From: Porticoccus sp.
GTDB taxonomy: Bacteria; Pseudomonadota; Gammaproteobacteria; Pseudomonadales; Porticoccaceae
Direction of reading: 5' to 3'
Assembly (NCBI GenBank): GCA_023263825.1
Contig: JALQUJ010000175.1
Span: 1 to 36,559, forward strand
DNA length: 36,559 nt
The notes beneath the pieces are model-generated. The model was not told the origin of the DNA. It did not search any database and worked only from the letters and a program-made list of their open reading frames with translations. A program made the position numbers and the translations under genes. This document shows positions 33,245 through 36,559 of this stretch, one piece after another. How positions within the stretch are numbered: the first letter of the stretch is position 1; each line of letters begins with the position of its first letter.

Positions 33245-34348
33245 TTAAAACCCCTGTAGAACAATCTTTCCGATTGATGTCTCAGACTCTAATTCTTGAT
33301 GTGCTTTTCTCAGGTTTCTTGCATTAATAGGCCCTAGGTTTTTACCCACGGTGGTTTGAATGTATCCCTGGTCCACTAAGTCTGATACTCGATTTAATAA
33401 GCGGCTTTGTTCCTGTATATCCGTTGCATTAAACATGGATCGTGCAAACATAAATTCAATATGTAGGGACAAACTCTTTGGCTTCATCTTCATCACGTCT
33501 ATAGCATTGGGGTCGTCAATCATGGCGATCTTGCCGAACGGTGCGAGCAGGTCGATGTAGCTGTCAAAATACGAATCTGTATGGGTCAGACTGGCCACAT
33601 GAGTCACTTGGCCAACCCCTTCATTTTCAATCAGGTCATTGATTTGTGGTTGAAGTGGTTGGGTGTGATCCACAACATAATCAGCCCCAAGTTTTTTCAC
33701 CCATACCTGTGAGCTTTCCCGCGATGCGGTTGCAATGATAGTTGCAGTAGTGAGTGTTTTGGCCAGTTGCAACAAAATAGAGCCAACACCTCCAGCAGCA
33801 CCCACAACCAAAATAACTTCATTGGGTTTTTCTGTTTGTGTTAGTGATGGTTGTTTAGGTGTTTGCTGTTGAATGGCTAAATGTTCAAAAAGCATTTCCC
33901 ATGCTGTGATGGCGGTGAGGGGCAATGCTGCAGCCTCTGCATTCGATAAGCTCTTGGGTTTTATACCTACAAGACGTTCATCCACCAGTTGGTATTCAGC
34001 ATTACTACCCTGGCGGTTGAGGTCACCCGCGTAATAAACTCGGTCACCTGGGTTGAACCATGTCACCGCTTCGCCGGTAGCTATGACTTCACCCACGGCA
34101 TCCCATCCAAGTACCTTGTAATTATCGCTGTAATTAGGGTCGTCACTTGGTGATATACGTTGTCGAATTTTGTAATCCACGGGGTTAACTGCAATAGCGC
34201 TTACTTTCACTAGTAAATCGTGTCCTGTTGCATTAGGTTGAGGTAGTTCGATATCTATTAAGGACTCAGGGTCATTGATCGGTAGTGATTTTGTATAACC
34301 AACAGCTTTCATCATGTCATTGGTATTTACAGTATCAGTAGCACTCAT
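33245..34348 (-). CDS. MDR-family zinc-type alcohol dehydrogenase / quinone oxidoreductase-like protein
   Basis: NAD(P)-dependent medium-chain dehydrogenase/reductase of 367 residues from ATG 34348 (GAGAGAAACA upstream). N-terminal segment VSAIAVNPVDYKIRQR and Rossmann motif VVGAAGGVGSILLQLAK (about 180-196) place it in the zinc-type ADH-like/QOR branch. The structural zinc cysteines of classical ADH are not visible, favouring a zinc-independent reductase. The frame could extend upstream to 34411 but lacks a clear start. It precedes arsR on the same strand with an 80-base gap containing the palindrome; a role in arsenic response is not shown. Confidence 0.88.
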   Translation of the reverse strand: MSATDTVNTNDMMKAVGYTKSLPINDPESLIDIELPQPNATGHDLLVKVSAIAVNPVDYKIRQRISPSDDPNYSDNYKVLGWDAVGEVIATGEAVTWFNPGDRVYYAGDLNRQGSNAEYQLVDERLVGIKPKSLSNAEAAALPLTAITAWEMLFEHLAIQQQTPKQPSLTQTEKPNEVILVVGAAGGVGSILLQLAKTLTTATIIATASRESSQVWVKKLGADYVVDHTQPLQPQINDLIENEGVGQVTHVASLTHTDSYFDSYIDLLAPFGKIAMIDDPNAIDVMKMKPKSLSLHIEFMFARSMFNATDIQEQSRLLNRVSDLVDQGYIQTTVGKNLGPINARNLRKAHQELESETSIGKIVLQGF

Positions 34349-34537
34349 TGTGTTTCTCTCATTTGTTGGCCATGGAATACATACTAAAACAGGTGGTCTA
34401 CGTTCACCCAATGTTTCTTATAGATAGGAGTATTGGGTCGATTAATCACTTCAATATAATCACCTAAATAGCCCCATGTGTTCCATTTCTGTACAATGCC
34501 CCTCCCTTAAATCATCCCGTAACTCTTCTAAAACCCT

Positions 34538-35926
34538 ATGTCTGATACTTCATCCAAACAAAAAGTTGGTTTTGTTTCCCTAGGCTGCCCGAAAGCCTTG
34601 GTGGATTCAGAACGTATCCTGACCAAGTTGAAATTAGATGGCTATGACATTAGTTCTGATTATGAAGGTGCTGATGTTGTCGTCGTTAATACCTGTGGTT
34701 TTATTGATTCCGCCAAACAGGAATCCATGGATGCCATTAGTGAGGCAGTGAAGGAAAACGGCAAGGTAATTGTTACGGGCTGCATGGGTAAGGGAGCTGA
34801 TGCCGAAGCAATTAAAACAAAAAACCCCGATGTGCTCAGTGTCAGTGGTCCGGCAGATTATGATTCGGTACTCAATGCGGTACATGAATATGTGCCACCA
34901 AGTTCCCAGGACGGGGGGCAGGAAGCTGGTGAAGGGAAAGCACACAAACCTTACGATGATATTCTGCCTCCGGAAGGGATCAAACTGACACCCCAGCATT
35001 ATGCTTATCTGAAAATTTCTGAGGGCTGTAACCACCGCTGCACTTTTTGCATTATTCCCGATATGCGTGGTGATTTGGTCAGCCGACCGATTTCCGATGT
35101 GGTGGACGAAGCAAAAAAACTGGTGGAATCCGGTACCCGTGAGTTGCTGGTAATTTCCCAGGACACCAGTGCCTACGGTGTTGATGTGAAGTACAAGCTG
35201 GATTTCGTTGAGGGTAATGCTCTGGAGACCCGAATGCAGGACTTAGCAGTAGCATTGGGTAAACTGGGTGTCTGGGTGCGATTGCATTATGTGTATCCCT
35301 ATCCCCATGTGGATAAAGTGATCCCCCTGATGGCGGAAGGGCAAATTCTGCCTTATCTGGATATTCCCTTTCAGCATGCCAGCCCGAAAATTCTTAAGTT
35401 GATGAAGCGCCCGGGTAATCAGGAAAAAGACTTGGAGCGAATTAAAGCCTGGCGGGCTATCTGCCCTGAGCTCACGATTCGCAGTACTTTCGTTGTGGGT
35501 TTCCCCGGTGAAACGGAAGAAGATTTTCAAATGCTGTTGGACTGGCTGGAAGAGGCTGAGTTGGATCGTGTGGGTTGTTTTAAATATTCTCCGGTGGATG
35601 GCGCAAAGGCCAATGATTTTCCTGATCACGTTCCCGAAGATATCCAGCAGCAGCGTTGGGAACGATTCATGGAAGCCCAGCAGGCTATCAGTGCCCGTCG
35701 TCTACAGCGCAAAGTGGGGCAGACCTTGGAAGTCTTAATTGATGAAGTCGATGAAGAGGGTGCTATAGGCCGCTCTTATGCAGACGCACCGGAAATTGAT
35801 GGCAATGTATTTATCAATGATATTGAGAGTGTAGAAGCGTTAGGGCTTCAGCCCGGAGATATGGTCGAAGTGACTATTGAGCACGCCGATGAATATGACC
35901 TTTGGGGTGCACTTGTATACTCTTAA
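34538..35926 (+). CDS. rimO: Ribosomal protein S12 methylthiotransferase RimO
   Basis: Radical SAM enzyme that methylthiolates an aspartate of ribosomal protein S12. It has 462 residues. The N-terminal UPF0004 domain (VGFVSLGCPKALVDSE) has cluster ligands Cys17, Cys53 and Cys82; the radical SAM domain has Cys164, Cys168 and Cys171 in CNHRCTFC; and a C-terminal TRAM domain runs from about residue 390. PDMRGDLVSRP and LDIPFQHASPKILKLMKRPGN distinguish RimO from MiaB. It is transcribed alone and ends before a bidirectional terminator. Confidence 0.97.
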   Translation: MSDTSSKQKVGFVSLGCPKALVDSERILTKLKLDGYDISSDYEGADVVVVNTCGFIDSAKQESMDAISEAVKENGKVIVTGCMGKGADAEAIKTKNPDVLSVSGPADYDSVLNAVHEYVPPSSQDGGQEAGEGKAHKPYDDILPPEGIKLTPQHYAYLKISEGCNHRCTFCIIPDMRGDLVSRPISDVVDEAKKLVESGTRELLVISQDTSAYGVDVKYKLDFVEGNALETRMQDLAVALGKLGVWVRLHYVYPYPHVDKVIPLMAEGQILPYLDIPFQHASPKILKLMKRPGNQEKDLERIKAWRAICPELTIRSTFVVGFPGETEEDFQMLLDWLEEAELDRVGCFKYSPVDGAKANDFPDHVPEDIQQQRWERFMEAQQAISARRLQRKVGQTLEVLIDEVDEEGAIGRSYADAPEIDGNVFINDIESVEALGLQPGDMVEVTIEHADEYDLWGALVYS

Positions 35927-35956
35927 CAGACTAAAAGCAGAGCTATAAATAACCAT

Positions 35957-35990
35957 AAAAAAGGGCAGCCTTATTAGGCTGCCCTTTTTA
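35957..35990. terminator. Bidirectional terminator after rimO
   Basis: AAAAAGGGCAGCCT / AGGCTGCCCTTTTT with a four-base TATT loop, 30 bases after the rimO stop. A and T runs on both sides serve the convergent slyD gene too. Confidence 0.93.
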
Positions 35991-36020
35991 TTTTAACTTA
36001 TTTTTGTTTTAACCTATTTT

Positions 36021-36066
36021 ATTTGAATTTACTCGGCGGCAATGAGATTGCCGAGAAATTCAAATT
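36021..36066. promoter_or_regulatory. Long hairpin ending at the slyD stop
   Basis: ATTTGAATTT-a-CTCGGC(gg)CAAT pairs with ATTGCCGAG-AAATTCAAAT around a GAG loop. It reaches the stop codon of the minus-strand slyD. With the terminator at 35957-35990 the convergent gap holds two separate stem-loops. No T run follows on the minus strand, so it may act on RNA stability. Confidence 0.6.
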
Positions 36067-36544
36067 AATGCTGATGGCCGCCAGCACCATGTACGTGGCC
36101 ATGGGTTAATTCTTCTTCTGTTGGTTCACGAACACTGTCAATTCGAACATCAAAAGTCAGTTCTTTTCCAGCAAGAGGATGGTTGCCATCTACGGTAACA
36201 GTTTCGTCTGTGACGCCAGTGACAACAACCGTCAATGGACCATTGGGCGTTTGGGCTTCAAAGCGCATGCCAACATGAATATCGTCGGCTTGGAATGTTT
36301 TACGCGGAACTTCCTGTACCATTTGTTCTTGTCTTTCTCCGTACGCATCAGCAGGGGCTATCGTCACTACCATGACATCACCAGCCTGCTTTCCTTCCAT
36401 CTCTTGCTCCAGTCCAGGGATAATATTTTTGTGTCCATGGAGATAAGCTAAAGGATCTTTTCCTTTAGACGAGTCAAGTTGGTTTCCTTCCTCATCGGTG
36501 AGTGTGTAGTGGAAAAGCACTGCGGCATTTTCTGAGATGATCAT
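36065..36544 (-). CDS. slyD: SlyD-type FKBP peptidyl-prolyl isomerase (third paralogue)
   Basis: A 159-residue prolyl isomerase/chaperone with the SlyD layout: LFHYTLTDEEGNQLDSSKG, LHGHKNIIPGLEQEMEGKQAGD, APADAYGER, insert-in-flap QEVPRKTF to GVTDETVTVDGNHPLAGKEL, and tail HGHVHGAGGHQH. It is the closest of the three in this window to E. coli SlyD in its DAYGER and QTPNGPL segments. AAGGATCTCCT precedes the ATG at 36544. It converges with rimO across two stem-loops. The upstream promoter lies beyond the window. Confidence 0.94.
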   Translation of the reverse strand: MIISENAAVLFHYTLTDEEGNQLDSSKGKDPLAYLHGHKNIIPGLEQEMEGKQAGDVMVVTIAPADAYGERQEQMVQEVPRKTFQADDIHVGMRFEAQTPNGPLTVVVTGVTDETVTVDGNHPLAGKELTFDVRIDSVREPTEEELTHGHVHGAGGHQH

Positions 36545-36559
36545 AGGAGATCCTTTTTT

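Noticed and set aside
35243..35629. A 128-codon minus frame within rimO
   Set aside because: It is antisense to the highly conserved radical SAM and linker region of RimO; no independent support.
1..36559. Mobile elements, CRISPR arrays, prophage genes, tRNA or rRNA
   Set aside because: No transposase, integrase, regularly spaced repeats or RNA gene features were recognised; the tandem repeats listed are short and local.

Overview
The window looks like a chromosomal segment of a marine-type gammaproteobacterium with moderate GC. The main clue is the block mrdA-mrdB-mltB-rlpA-dacA-ybeD-lipB-lipA, the classical gammaproteobacterial cell-elongation and lipoate cluster. Others are RapA, EfpL, PpnP, RimO, a UPF0213 GIY-YIG protein, a DUF2288 protein, and a ketone-body set (scoAB, bdhA) typical of polyhydroxybutyrate users. 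I cannot name genus or species; an affinity near Cellvibrionales or related marine lineages is only an impression.

Layout. 1-1041: 3' part of pnp with a strong terminator. 1211-8665: peptidoglycan elongation (PBP2, RodA), lytic transglycosylases (MltB, RlpA), D,D-carboxypeptidase (DacA), YbeD, then octanoyltransferase LipB. 8841-10612: lipoyl synthase LipA, translationally overlapped with an orphan ABC ATPase. 10710-16913: a SlyD-like FKBP, a convergent outer-membrane porin, the RNA-polymerase recycling ATPase RapA, a second SlyD-like FKBP, and EfpL. 17046-22412 (all minus): an exported KatG, NhaA, a Blc-type lipocalin and a patatin-like phospholipase. 22554-27981: small housekeeping and poorly characterised genes (GFA-family protein, Rnm/TrpH PHP nuclease, SprT-like protein, GIY-YIG protein, short GNAT, PpnP, a YhiN-type flavoprotein, DUF2288, a conserved hypothetical). 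28032-31478: LysR regulator divergent from scoAB, then bdhA. 31516-34348: arsH, arsC, arsR (no arsenite pump in view) and an MDR-family oxidoreductase, with a perfect 32-bp palindrome upstream of arsR. 34538-36544: rimO and a third SlyD-like FKBP.

How it fits together: the first third is core cell-envelope and cofactor metabolism. The middle carries transcription and translation quality control (RapA, EfpL, prolyl isomerases). The rest is accessory or stress physiology: peroxide, sodium/pH, membrane lipid turnover, ketone-body use and arsenic. No mobile element, phage, CRISPR array, tRNA or rRNA was recognised. No convincing new multi-gene system was found. The observations most worth a second look are the patatin-lipocalin gene pair, the lipA-coupled orphan ABC ATPase, three SlyD paralogues in one window, the pump-less ars set with its palindrome, an imperfect inverted-repeat element before efpL, and several small tandem repeats that sit on gene ends or starts. 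No gene-free stretch exceeds 300 bases; the longest are 19278-19575 and 12359-12643.
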